A stretch of DNA of 64,000 nt from JAJRZL01 sp964557855 (GTDB lineage: Bacteria > Zixibacteria > MSB-5A5 > GN15 > FEB-12): positions 62,001 to 126,000 of the forward strand of contig CAZLBP010000003.1 in the NCBI GenBank assembly GCA_964557855.1, given 5' to 3'. The stretch's first letter is position 1; each line of letters begins with the position of its first letter. The position numbers and the translations under genes were made by a program. Shown one piece after another: positions 9,928 through 18,593 of the stretch. The notes below the pieces were generated by a model. That model was not told where the DNA came from. It saw only the letters and a program-made list of their open reading frames with translations, and did not search any database.

Positions 9928-10121
9928 CTTTCCTCCAGACGGTACTCACGTTTCCAGCGGTTCTATGGAGTCGTGAACACCATCATCAGTTAAGTCTGAA
10001 CCGAGGACATACAAATCCAACTCTCGCAGTTTCTAGCCCTCGCTTGTCCGGCATCCGCATCTATGGTGCAGGTATCAATGTAGTTAACAGAAGTAAGTCT
10101 GTATTCACTATAAGTCATAGC

Positions 10122-10149
10122 AATATAGGTTTTTCTCTAAAAAAGTCAA
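10122..10149 (-). promoter_or_regulatory. Sigma-70-type promoter for the giant secreted protein
   Basis: Minus strand -35 TTGACT (10149-10144), 16-base spacer, -10 TATATT (10127-10122); each matches consensus at five of six positions. The predicted start near 10114 leaves a leader of about 190 bases. Confidence 0.55.
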
Positions 10150-10215
10150 GTTGTATTATGCTCACCAGTCCACGATGCAAGAATTGAGCCAACAATTTAA
10201 CTCTCTTATCTACAA

Positions 10216-10245
10216 CAACTTGCGTTCCCTCTATTGCGCAAGTTG
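10216..10245. promoter_or_regulatory. Perfect 9-base dyad, candidate operator
   Basis: CAACTTGCG (10216-10224) and CGCAAGTTG (10237-10245) are perfect inverted repeats separated by 12 bases, so their centres are 21 bases (two helical turns) apart, as expected for a dimeric regulator site. It lies between two divergent exported-protein genes and could control either. No regulator is encoded nearby. Confidence 0.35.
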
Positions 10246-10414
10246 CATAATAATACCCATAATATGAATTCCCTGTGACAATGTATGTCCTAACTTGCTC
10301 ACCTTATTCAACTTTTGTACACAGAGGCTCACCCGGGAGTCTATATGTAGAGTCTCCTCTTCTCTGGGAACAGCGGCTCGGCGGACATCTATTGAAATAA
10401 CGGGAGAAGCGTGA

Positions 10415-12946
10415 ATGTTGCGTCGACATCCAGAATCTGTCCTGTTGACACTAAGCACTTTTCTGCTGACAATCGCCGCCTTCACTAATCCCCATGTTGA
10501 ATTCCAGCCGTGGGGACTCCCCGATTATCAGCCCTTCACACCGGCCGGCTATCTGCTGTCCGGCAGATACTCACCAACCATAGTCAGTCGCTGGCCGGCC
10601 TGGAACGCCGATCACAAGACGGTCAAATTCGACTGTCGCATCCCGTCTACCTGCGACGTCACCGGATTCGAATTCCCCCACGGAAGCGACATCGAATACC
10701 TGTCGGGGGTGGCTTTGTGGATTGGAGGTATTGTCGGAGATGATACGCTGGTCAGTATGTCGACCGCATCAAGATGATCGACGGAGATCTTTGTGCCGGT
10801 GAATCCCACGTCGTATTCGTCGACCATACCGGTTGCGCTCAAAGATATAGTCACATTCTGTTCGACCGCTGTCGACGGGGTTTGTCTGCGACCGACGAGA
10901 ATGCACCCGCCTCCCACCGATACGAGCTTCAACTGGTGGTCCTATGATCCTCCTCATGATTTCGGCCCCCGCTTGCGCGGGACAACCGATGATCCGTATC
11001 GGGATTTCAACACGGGAGCTATCGGTTTCCCACTCGCTGATGTCAATAAGTACTATGTCTTGAGTCACCCGGAGTGGGACTACGATCAATTCCTCACCAA
11101 TACCATCTCATCCGATGACAGCCTCTGGATGTTCCCCGATCGGCCAGTTGCCGATTCCCTGACCCGGGGCGGGAATATCGGCTGCCTTTTGTCACTGGGA
11201 TCGTTTGACCTGCTGCCCGACAGTTCAGCCCGTTTTGTTTACTCGCTGTTCGGAGCCGATTTCGGGCACGTTGACCCGCACAACATAGAAAATCTGGTTA
11301 GTCCCCACCACGATATGTTCTATGAAAACCTGCAATTGAGCGTCATGCGCAAATGCGCCCGGGACGCGCTCGATCTGTCGGAACTTGTCCTGGACCCGCT
11401 TTATCCGCCGACCGGCCTGGCGGTCGCTTACGTCAACGCCGATACGATTCGATTGCGCTGGGACCCAAGGGTATTTCCAGACATAATCGGCTATCACCTG
11501 TATCTGAAACCGGTTGAGTCCTCAACCACGATTGTCCCCAACGTCGCCGCGCTGGACGCCGCCCCGGTCGATATGGGCGCCGACCGCTTTCACCCCTATT
11601 TTGCCCTCGATACCGTCGTCTCCCCCGTTTCCCCCGTTTCCCCCAGGTATTGCGGCACAACCGCCGGCCTGCCGTTCTGCTTCTACCGGATGACGGCCCA
11701 TGACTCCGTCGCCGACGATCAATTCACGTACACGGACACCCGCCCGGACAGCCTGGCCTGGTACTGGCTCACGGCCGTCACGCGGCCGGGCCACGAATCG
11801 TCATATTCCGAATTCGTCCAAACGGAAATAGACCAACCGCACCAAAAAGACATACTCGTAATCGCGGGCGCTCAGTTCCCCACACTTGACTATGTTATCA
11901 AAGATTCCCTCATCGACTACTATAATCGATTGCTCGATGGATATTCGTTCGATCTCTATGATTGGGGCGATACCAATTTGTACAACCACAACTGCCCGAG
12001 CGGTTACTGTACGAACTGGTCGGACATCGCCGACTATCAGGTGATCCTGGTCCAGAACTTTCCGGCCCCCATTATAGCCAAAGAGAGTACGGAAAACGGG
12101 TACAAACTGCTGACGCGCATTGTCGAATCGGGTAGAGACCTCGTGTACTTTGGCACGCCCCCGGGGAGCACGAACCTCTCGATCGCCACCGCGTTCAACA
12201 TCATTGATCATCCGCCGGAATCGTTTACCAATCGCAGACTCGGTGTCGCCGCCACGTCGTTACGGAGCTGGAAAGGCAGTTACAACAGGTTCGGCGTCAA
12301 TGACAGCCTGGGCGGCTTTTCCGCTGCCGTCCCGGTTCACGACAGCCTGCCGTACCTGCAGGTGGATGCATCGGCAAAACGCACTCATGACTTCTTCAAT
12401 TCACTGTTCACGTTTCACGACCACCTACCCTACACCGGTATTCTCCAGCCCACAGCCAACGCCGAAGTTCTCTATCGCTACCGCTCGGCCTTCCCCGAAA
12501 CGTCGGAACTCAAGAACGGTCCGTGCGGACTTCTCAAGCGCCAGGGGAATTCCATTGTCTACGTCTTCTCGTTCCACCTGTGGGGAATGGAAGAAACCGG
12601 AGCCCGAGCACTGATTGATATGATTATGAAACAGCAGTCCCACTCGCCCGATCCCGACCTGTTGCCGGTTACCGTCCGTCTGCACCAGAACTACCCCAAT
12701 CCGTTCAATCCGACCACAACCATAGAGTATGACCTCGGTACGCCCTCGCGTGTGCGACTCGAAGTTTACAATATCCTGGGACAACTGGTAACCACTCTGG
12801 TGGATGAACCGCAACCCGCAGGTGCCTACTATACTCGGTGGTACGGCCGGAATGACAACAAGAAAGCCGTCGGCTCGGGCGTCGACCTGTACAAACTGAC
12901 CACCGACTTAGGCACGCGCACCAACAAAATGATCCTGCTGAAATAA
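10415..12946 (+). pseudogene. Secreted FN3/sorting-domain protein interrupted by an in-frame TGA
   Basis: Two open stretches in the same frame (10415-10777 and from a GTG at 10793 to 12946) are separated only by the TGA at 10775-10777. The first carries the ribosome site (GGGAGAAG), signal peptide and the conserved-looking 'FPHGSDIEYLSGVALWIGGIVGDDTLVS' start; this string is broken here only by variable residues. The second carries a fibronectin-III-like segment (PPTGLAVAY...IRLRWDP...GYHLYL), a Rossmann-like region and the YPNPFNPTTTIEYDL...KMILLK C-terminal sorting domain. Alone, the second part would lack an export signal. The stop could be a real mutation or an assembly error; other genes here end in TGA, so recoding is unlikely. 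A 9-base unit (CCCGTTTCC) is repeated near 11626-11643 and encodes PVSPVSPVSP. Confidence 0.7.
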
Positions 12947-13193
12947 ACCCGCCGTTAAGGGCTCTACAACGCGAAGTCCCGGCAAGATGCATAGGGAAGG
13001 TGCGGTGGGTTTCGGCCCGGCTTGCCGCGATGCGACCTGACGCCATGACATGCCTGCTATAAGTATCAGAATATCCGTCACAGGCGGACTGACGCAAAAT
13101 CAAGATGTGGACACAACAATGGACAGGGGTTTTCAACAGGGCCAGATGACCGGATTCCTTGCATTTCATCCCTGTCCGCCTTTTATTGAGAGC
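12947..13193. other. Intergenic region, nothing clear
   Basis: About 250 bases between the split secreted gene and the DinB fusion. A possible weak stem pairs CGGCAAG with CTTGCCG (about 12977-13026) but has a long loop and no T tract. I see no promoter I would defend. Confidence 0.4.
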
Positions 13194-13886
13194 GTGACTT
13201 ACCGAACCGGCCTCGAACAGGTTGAACCGGGTAAGTGGATGACCTGGGTATTTGACTTACCCGGCTGCTTTCATAAAGCACCGACGCGCGCCGCCGCTGT
13301 CTCCCAGACACCCCGTGCTATAGAGGACTACCTCGCCTGGCGCGAGGGCTACCGCCCAACTGAGCCGGATTCGAAGACGAGCATCAAGACAGAGGTGGCC
13401 GAGGAGTTTCGGAATCTTGAGTCCGATAACGGCTACTGGGTGAATTCCTTCTTTGAGGATGACAAACGTCTGGTCTCACGACCTGAAATGGATGAGATAA
13501 TATGGCTCCTGCACTGCACCCGATCGGATCTTGAACTTCTTATCCAGCGCATCCCCTACCAACTTCTGGAGATGCCCATCCCAGGTGAAATCTTCATTTC
13601 CCTGAGCGGCATCATCAATCACATCGCCGGCGCCGAATGGTGGTACCTCGACAAACTCGGCCTTTCGGAGCACAGAAAGCTCTTGCCCACCGATGTCCTT
13701 CAACGGCTCTCAATCGTGAGACGGCAGACGCTCGACAATCTTGCCCGTCTGATAGACAATCCGACAATCGTCACCGTCAGAGGCGAACAATGGTCCGCAC
13801 GAAAAATAGTCCGCCGCACGCTCTGGCACGAGCGAGTCCACACCTGGCACCTGAAACGCCGCCTGACCGAACTCAAAACACAGTAG
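13194..13886 (+). CDS. HicB-like N-terminal domain fused to a DinB-superfamily domain
   Basis: About 230 residues. The N-terminal 60 residues (VEPGKWMTWVFDLPGCFHKAPTRAAAV...AIEDYL) look like the HicB antitoxin fold that recognises 'LPGCF' type beta-hairpins. The rest is a DinB-like four-helix bundle with the metal-binding histidine pattern: GIINHIAGAEWWYLDKL and LWHERVHTWHLKRR. DinB-like proteins include bacillithiol/mycothiol-type transferases, but the substrate here is unknown. I prefer the GTG at 13194 because the domain begins there; upstream in-frame ATGs (13050, 13119, 13146) would add an unconserved leader, and the ribosome site is weak for all. No HicA toxin is adjacent, so toxin-antitoxin function is not supported. 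Confidence 0.65.
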   Translation: MTYRTGLEQVEPGKWMTWVFDLPGCFHKAPTRAAAVSQTPRAIEDYLAWREGYRPTEPDSKTSIKTEVAEEFRNLESDNGYWVNSFFEDDKRLVSRPEMDEIIWLLHCTRSDLELLIQRIPYQLLEMPIPGEIFISLSGIINHIAGAEWWYLDKLGLSEHRKLLPTDVLQRLSIVRRQTLDNLARLIDNPTIVTVRGEQWSARKIVRRTLWHERVHTWHLKRRLTELKTQ

Positions 13887-13927
13887 GTCGAAATCCCGCT
13901 TCGGGTCTCCCCTTGCTGCCATATGAG

Positions 13928-13950
13928 CGGCAGAAGTCCACATCTGCCGA
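13928..13950. repeat. Dispersed palindrome family A, copy 1
   Basis: CGGCAGAAGTCCACATCTGCCG, broken here as CGGCAGA-AGTCCACA-TCTGCCG: an imperfect palindrome between two convergent genes. The same core (GGCAGATGTCCACATCTGCC consensus) recurs at 25405, 30781, 30951, 40718 and 40781, always outside genes. Confidence 0.75.
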
Positions 13951-13957
13951 ACCCTGC

Positions 13958-14572
13958 TTACTTCTTCCGCGTGAACGTTACCTCGACCATCTTGAATTCA
14001 TCCTGACCGAATGTCATCTCCGGATTCTTGAACACCAGCTCCGAAACGAATTTGTCGTCATCAATAAAAGTGACAACGATATCGTATTTCTGCACGAAAT
14101 TCGCAATCGGGTCCTTGTTCTCGCCATATAACGAAATCGTCTGCGACTCATCGTCGTACGTGCCTTCCGCGGTCACGTAATACGTACCCATATTGTCAAA
14201 CCCGACCACCGTGAAGTGCTCGTACCGGCGATCATATCCCATCATGGTGATATTCTCGAACATATGTATTCCTTCGCCGCTCTTGTCGTGCGACATCAGA
14301 AACCGCCCGCCCAGCACCATCTTACTGTCGCTAATACCGTTCGTGACCATGGGATCCATACCGGGCTGCATCCACATTTTCGTCTCGGTGTCCCACGTCC
14401 CGGCCATCTTCTCCAGGATCTTATGCTCCGGACCCGGCTGTGCAGCCTGCATCGACTGCATCATCATAGCCTTCTTCGCCGAATCGCTCGGCGGCTCCAT
14501 CGCCGCCACTGATCCCACCACCAGAATACAGACGGCCAACATGATAGAAAGTTGTTTCTTTCCGACGCGCAT
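13958..14572 (-). CDS. Exported DUF1579 family protein
   Basis: A 204-residue protein with a signal peptide (KKQLSIMLAVCILVVGSVAA) and the DUF1579 pattern: LEKMAGTWDTETKMWMQPG, SKMVLGGRFLMSHDKSG, MMGYDRRYEHFTVVGFDNMGTY, and YGENKDP. The family is a calycin-like beta barrel of unknown ligand, frequent in secreted or periplasmic proteins. The start at 14572 is fixed by GGAGG six bases upstream; a further in-frame start at 14605 lacks such a site. It is separated from the Spy-like gene by a terminator-like hairpin and is probably transcribed on its own. Confidence 0.85.
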   Translation of the reverse strand: MRVGKKQLSIMLAVCILVVGSVAAMEPPSDSAKKAMMMQSMQAAQPGPEHKILEKMAGTWDTETKMWMQPGMDPMVTNGISDSKMVLGGRFLMSHDKSGEGIHMFENITMMGYDRRYEHFTVVGFDNMGTYYVTAEGTYDDESQTISLYGENKDPIANFVQKYDIVVTFIDDDKFVSELVFKNPEMTFGQDEFKMVEVTFTRKK

Positions 14573-14673
14573 ACCAATCCTCCATACATGATTCAATAGA
14601 TTCATCTCATTGTCTTATTGTTGGTTAGAATGATACGTCACGGCTGTTTCCGACGCAAGCCCCAATAAACCAA

Positions 14674-14700
14674 CGCCGCCACACAATCAGTGCGGCGGCG
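14674..14700 (-). terminator. Strong hairpin ending the sigma-factor/Spy operon
   Basis: An 11-base-pair stem (CGCCGCCGCAC / GTGTGGCGGCG on the minus strand, one G-T pair) with a five-base loop, followed by TTGGTTTATT. It lies 65 bases after the Spy-like stop. The T tract is interrupted, so termination may be partial. Confidence 0.6.
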
Positions 14701-14764
14701 CTGCATCGATATCGAGGAGGAGGAACAGTAAACGATATCGGACTACGAATCTGGTATCGCAATA

Positions 14765-15343
14765 TCAGCGGTTACGGCCACGGAACTGCGGACCATCCCC
14801 CTTGCTTCCTTTTCCTCGACTCTCCCGGCGGTCCTCGCGCCACTCTTCGCGAATCTGCTCCAACTGCTCGAACTGAGCCTCAGTTAAGACCGTCATAACC
14901 TGCTTGCGATGCTGATACATCTGCTTGGCTCGGTCGGCCTTGACTCGCGCGGCCTCGTCGATAGCCCGCATGACCTCGGACTCCGCGGCATCCTTGTCCC
15001 ACATGAGCGAACGGACCCGGATCTGCGCCTTCTTCACCGTGGCTTCGGTCTCGACCCGCGCCATTTGATGATCCACCATGATCTGTTCCAACTGCTCTCT
15101 CTGGCTGCCGGTCAGATTGATCTCGTCGGCATGACGCAAGATACCACGGATTCCCGGGCTATGCTCAGCGCCTTGCCCGAACCCATATCCGAACCCGCCC
15201 ATATTCGGTCCCCAGTGCTCGGCGCGCGGCGCCCGTGGCGCTCGTGGTACGTCGCAATTACCCGGACCGCGTCCACCCCAGTCGGCCCAGGCAGCTGCAG
15301 CGAGCAGCGTGATGATCAGTGCGATGGTAATTGTCTTCTTCAT
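14765..15343 (-). CDS. Periplasmic Spy/CpxP-like LTxxQ protein
   Basis: 192 residues: signal peptide (KKTITIALIITLLAAAAWA), a Gly/Arg/Pro-rich linker, then a helical domain with two LTxxQ-type motifs (LTGSQREQLEQI at about 75 and LTEAQFEQLEQI at about 150) and a very basic, Arg/Gly-rich tail. Spy and CpxP relatives act as periplasmic chaperones or stress/metal sensors that hold signalling proteins inactive. GGAGAAG precedes the ATG. It starts 34 bases after the previous gene, so it belongs to the same transcript as the ECF sigma and anti-sigma genes. Confidence 0.85.
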   Translation of the reverse strand: MKKTITIALIITLLAAAAWADWGGRGPGNCDVPRAPRAPRAEHWGPNMGGFGYGFGQGAEHSPGIRGILRHADEINLTGSQREQLEQIMVDHQMARVETEATVKKAQIRVRSLMWDKDAAESEVMRAIDEAARVKADRAKQMYQHRKQVMTVLTEAQFEQLEQIREEWREDRRESRGKGSKGDGPQFRGRNR

Positions 15344-15377
15344 GATTCTTCTCCAATCTTTATGTTGTTGTGTTCAT

Positions 15378-16001
15378 TCAATACAGTTCAAAACTCGGTA
15401 CATGATCACGATCCGGTTTGCCCGGTCCCGGGTTACCGCCGTGCCGCCCGCGTCGCTCGCGAAACGACCGGACGTTTTCCAACAGTTCAAGCTCGAATTT
15501 TTCGTTGAATATTACGAACCTGGCATACTGCTCCGCCGACAACAAGCTCCGGATTTCACCCAGGAACTTCTCACGGTGCGTCTGCCTGGCCAGATCGTTT
15601 TCCCTGATCTGCTCGACGAGCGCATATATCTCAGAATCAGACAGACCATCTTCCTTGATCCCGGTCGCCAGAGTGTCTACCAGCTCCCGGCGCACGTCGT
15701 GCAGTTCCCGCTCCCCCTTGCGAAAAGAGCGAAAAGCCACAATGAACTCCATATCGGCGCCTTCATCCAGGTCCAGAAACTCCAGCAACTTCAGTAAGCG
15801 CAATTGCTCGAGGTGCTTGCGCGGCGGCGGACCACTGACAGGAGGGGCCGGGGAATCGTCAGGCTCCGGAACGGCGTCATTTGACACCAACATCCTTTCC
15901 CACATATCGTCGCTGTTAGTCCGCTCTTCCGTGGCGACAGAATTTGCACCCAGCATCATACCCACAACGACCACCAACACTATGCTCGCACGATATATCA
16001 T
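15378..16001 (-). CDS. Periplasmic helical protein, Spy/heavy-metal-sensor-like
   Basis: 207 residues: signal peptide (YRASIVLVVVVGMMLGANSVA), a Pro-rich stretch, then an all-helical domain of about 130 residues (LRLLKLLEFLDLDEGADMEF...FRKGERELHDVRREL...LSAEQYARFVIFNEKFE). The spacing of the helices and LSAEQ resembles LTxxQ/CnrX-type periplasmic sensors, though the motif is degenerate. The ATG at 16001 overlaps the anti-sigma stop as TGATG; an ATG three codons upstream is also possible but sits too close to the GGAG. Inferred role: periplasmic input to the adjacent sigma/anti-sigma pair. Confidence 0.65.
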   Translation of the reverse strand: MIYRASIVLVVVVGMMLGANSVATEERTNSDDMWERMLVSNDAVPEPDDSPAPPVSGPPPRKHLEQLRLLKLLEFLDLDEGADMEFIVAFRSFRKGERELHDVRRELVDTLATGIKEDGLSDSEIYALVEQIRENDLARQTHREKFLGEIRSLLSAEQYARFVIFNEKFELELLENVRSFRERRGRHGGNPGPGKPDRDHVPSFELY

Positions 16002-16543
16002 CACAACCATTCTCCTACGTCGATGCTGTTTTTCAGGTATTCCAACTCATCCTCCGTGATATCCTCCAGCAGCCATTCGCCGGGCTCGACCGCAGGGTCG
16101 CGAGCGAAATCCTGCAGGAGCAGGTCGACGGTCTGATCGTCGAATTCTTCGCTCGATATTTGTTCCACCGTGGTGTAAAGAGAATCATCGACTGGTTGAC
16201 CTACTTCTGCCCCTCCGAACCACTGCGCCATCCGAGTTACGCCGAACAGCAGAAGAATAGAGGCCGCCACCGGCAGAAGATACCTGCCCCAGATCCGCAC
16301 GGTAGATTTCGTTTCCCGGTCGGCCGCATCGATCCGTCTGTCTACCTCGGCCGCCAGCGCCTCCAACTCTTCGGTCTCCGGGTAAAATGACTCTTCACCC
16401 GCTATCGACTGCCCCAGTTGCTGCAACTCATTCCAAGCGAACCGGCATTCATCGCAGCTTCTCAGATGCGCTTCTATCTGTTCGGGCAGTTGAGATTCAC
16501 CCAAATGCTCGTACAAGTGCTGCTGTATCTCATTGCACTTCAT
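16001..16543 (-). CDS. Zinc-finger anti-sigma factor, single membrane span
   Basis: 180 residues. The N-terminus carries the ZAS pattern (HLRSCDECRFAW: H-x3-C-x2-C) typical of cytoplasmic anti-sigma domains; one hydrophobic segment (YLLPVAASILLLFGVTRMA, about 90-110) places the acidic C-terminal half outside. It would hold the adjacent ECF sigma inactive until a periplasmic signal. The start at 16543 overlaps the sigma stop as TAATG, so translation is coupled; an in-frame TTG nine bases earlier is an alternative. Confidence 0.88.
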   Translation of the reverse strand: MKCNEIQQHLYEHLGESQLPEQIEAHLRSCDECRFAWNELQQLGQSIAGEESFYPETEELEALAAEVDRRIDAADRETKSTVRIWGRYLLPVAASILLLFGVTRMAQWFGGAEVGQPVDDSLYTTVEQISSEEFDDQTVDLLLQDFARDPAVEPGEWLLEDITEDELEYLKNSIDVGEWL

Positions 16544-17124
16544 TACCGCCAACCTTTCGTCAGAGCCAACTCGCGCAACTTGCGCACCGCCTCGCGGTAG
16601 TGGGTCTTAACCGTCCCTACCGCCTTGTCAATTGCTTCTGCGATTTCCTCAAAACTCATCTGCTTGTAAAACCGCAGGTTGAATACCGCTCGCTGTTGCG
16701 GCGGAAGCTGCCCCATGAAATCCAGTATCTCCTCTCTCATCCGCTTCCGCCGGAACTCCAGTTCCGGATTGGATGACGACGTCATCAGCTCCGCACCCGG
16801 CGAAACTTCAGAAAACTCACCGTCGATCGACATCGTGTGCTTCACTGATGGCCGCTCCAGATAATTGAGAGATTTGTTGGTGGCAATCCGGTAGAGCCAG
16901 CTCTCAAAGCGTGCGTCCCGACGAAACGAACCCAGCTTCTCCCAGGCCGAGATAAATGTCTCCTGCGCCAAATCCATGGCCGCATCTCGATCGCCTGTCA
17001 TCTTATAGGTTAACGCCACCACCTGGTTCATCATCATCCTCACCAATTTCGAGTAGGCTGCCCGGTCGCCGGCTTGCGCCCGAACAACCAGTTGCTCAAC
17101 AATCTCACTGTCTGCCTTCGGCAT
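16543..17124 (-). CDS. ECF-family RNA polymerase sigma factor
   Basis: 193 residues with sigma region 2 (ALTYKMTGDRDAAMDLAQETFISAWEKL...FESWLYRIATNKSLNYL, about 40-100) and region 4 (LPPQQRAVFNLRFYKQMSFEEIAEAIDKAVGTVKTHYREAVRKL, about 135-185; split by variable residues). No region 3, so ECF type. It heads a four-gene minus-strand operon with its anti-sigma and two periplasmic proteins, which points to envelope stress or metal sensing. I could not find a convincing autoregulatory ECF promoter in the 200 bases upstream. Confidence 0.93.
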   Translation of the reverse strand: MPKADSEIVEQLVVRAQAGDRAAYSKLVRMMMNQVVALTYKMTGDRDAAMDLAQETFISAWEKLGSFRRDARFESWLYRIATNKSLNYLERPSVKHTMSIDGEFSEVSPGAELMTSSSNPELEFRRKRMREEILDFMGQLPPQQRAVFNLRFYKQMSFEEIAEAIDKAVGTVKTHYREAVRKLRELALTKGWR

Positions 17125-17271
17125 AATTATCAAATTTCTATTAATCAGACAGGGATTGCCAGAAAAAGATTAATAGAGTCTGGCAGACCGGAAAACGGAC
17201 ACCTGTAAATAGAGTCAAAACAGTAAGTTACACGGGTTAGTTAAAGCGTAAAATGATACTGTGACAGTGAG

Positions 17272-17299
17272 AACAGGCCTCGGCTTAGCTCAGCCTGTT
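17272..17299 (-). terminator. Weak hairpin after mreB
   Basis: AACAGGC (17272-17278) pairs with GCCTGTT (17293-17299) over a 14-base loop, 33 bases after the mreB stop. There is no T run, so this is at best a Rho-dependent or processing element. The rest of 17125-17331 shows nothing clear. Confidence 0.3.
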
Positions 17300-17331
17300 T
17301 GAAATCTGGATACCCCGCGTCCTGCCGGATT

Positions 17332-18360
17332 CTAATCTTTCCGGCTCTTCTCCAGAACCTTCGAGTAATGCGCGAAATTCTCGAGGACCTTCCCCGCCCC
17401 CCGCGCGACACAGGTCAGCGGATCTTCGGCGATATTGACCGGAAGATTGGTCTCCTGTCGCAGACGTTTATCGAGCCCGCGCAGAAGCCCGCCGCCGCCG
17501 GTCAGAATAATGCCCCGCTCCAATATATCCGAAGCCAGTTCGGGTGGTGTCCGTTCCAGCGCCTGACGCACCGCTTCGACAATAATGTCAATCGTCTCAG
17601 AGATAGCTTCCCGAACCTGGACCGACGACAGATTGAGATTCTTCGGCACGCCGGCTACCAGGTCACGCCCCTTGATCTCCATCGACAGCTCCTGCTCAAG
17701 TTCAAATGCGGAGCCTATCCTGATTTTGATCTCTTCTGCCGTCAACTCACCGATCGCCAGATTGTAGTTCTTCTTGAGATACAACACAATCGCTTCGTTA
17801 AGCTCATCCCCCGCAACCCGGATTGAAGTATCGTTCACGATACCGTTCAGCGCGATCACTGCAATCTCCGATGTTCCCCCGCCGATATCGATAATCATCG
17901 AACCCGTCGGCTGCTCGACCGGCAAGCCCACGCCGATCGCCGCCGCCATCGGTTCCTGCAGCAAGTACACCTCACGAGCGCCCGCATTCTCCGCCGAATC
18001 GCGCACCGCCCGTTTTTCGACTTCCGTTATCCCCGAAGGTACGGAAATCACCACGCGCGGCTTCATGAGGTACTTGTGCCGGACCACTCGCCGAATGAAG
18101 TCGGCAATGAGCTTTTCCGAGATTTCGAAGTCGGCAATTACGCCGTCTTTGAGGGGCCGAATTGCGGCAATACTGCCCGGCGTACGGCCGGTCATCTCCT
18201 TCGCCGCCGAACCAATAGCCAGTACCTTCCCCGTCGATTTTTCGATTGCGACTACAGAGGGTTCATTGAGTACGATCCCCTGATTACGTACATATACGAG
18301 CGTATTGGCGGTTCCGAGATCTATGCCGATATCGTTCGAAAGCAAATCGAATAATCCCAA
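17332..18360 (-). CDS. mreB: Rod-shape actin homologue MreB
   Basis: 342 residues, the normal length. The actin-fold ATP site is visible: DLGTANTLVYV (14-24), IDIGGGTSEIAVIAL (about 160), and LTGGGGLLRGLD (about 285). MreB forms membrane filaments that direct lateral wall synthesis, so the cell is probably a rod. AAGGG precedes the ATG. mreC, mreD and rodA are not adjacent on this strand, so mreB stands alone, with a 15-base palindrome just upstream. Confidence 0.97.
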   Translation of the reverse strand: MGLFDLLSNDIGIDLGTANTLVYVRNQGIVLNEPSVVAIEKSTGKVLAIGSAAKEMTGRTPGSIAAIRPLKDGVIADFEISEKLIADFIRRVVRHKYLMKPRVVISVPSGITEVEKRAVRDSAENAGAREVYLLQEPMAAAIGVGLPVEQPTGSMIIDIGGGTSEIAVIALNGIVNDTSIRVAGDELNEAIVLYLKKNYNLAIGELTAEEIKIRIGSAFELEQELSMEIKGRDLVAGVPKNLNLSSVQVREAISETIDIIVEAVRQALERTPPELASDILERGIILTGGGGLLRGLDKRLRQETNLPVNIAEDPLTCVARGAGKVLENFAHYSKVLEKSRKD

Positions 18361-18392
18361 CTCAATTCCCTTTACACAGGAGCGTCCGAGGC

Positions 18393-18407
18393 GTCACACC
18401 GTGTGAC
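18393..18407. promoter_or_regulatory. 15-base perfect palindrome upstream of mreB
   Basis: GTCACAC-C-GTGTGAC, seven-base arms around a central C, centred 40 bases before the mreB ATG. Likely a regulator site or leader hairpin. The rest of 18361-18593 contains no recognisable gene. Confidence 0.4.
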
Positions 18408-18593
18408 ATACCTTCGTTATCGTACGCTAACGGCCTCTAGTTTACGGCTTAAGTCTGGGCGGAGCAATAAAAAACTATAGTGCTGGGAACCATTCAACTT
18501 AATCTTGGCCCTGATTCAACTAACTTCGTTCCAAAATTGTATTTAAGAATGTCCCCCTCTCGTCCCAAACTTAGTTTGGGAGCGCTTCCAACC

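Larger units (their letters stand above)
9928..10414. other. Intergenic region between divergent secreted-protein genes
   Basis: 487 bases, clearly richer in A+T than the flanking genes, especially 10080-10330. It holds a sigma-70-type promoter for the giant gene and a nine-base dyad, listed separately. No coding sequence is convincing here; a small open frame on the minus strand at 10231-10485 overlaps the downstream gene start and looks like chance. Confidence 0.6.

Noticed and set aside
10775..10777. TGA as selenocysteine or as a reassigned codon
   Set aside because: Many genes here end in TGA (for example the prepilin 3/4 overlap), so reassignment is excluded. The residue context is not redox-like and I see no SECIS-type hairpin just after it.
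13050..13193. N-terminal extension of the HicB/DinB fusion from an ATG at 13050
   Set aside because: The 48 extra residues look like translated intergenic DNA, and the domain starts near the GTG at 13194.
13194..13886. HicAB toxin-antitoxin module
   Set aside because: Only a HicB-like domain is present and no HicA-like small gene lies on either side.
17134..17331. Autoregulated ECF promoter upstream of the sigma gene
   Set aside because: A GTAAC-like element is present, but no GTC-type -10 lies at the required 16-17 base spacing.
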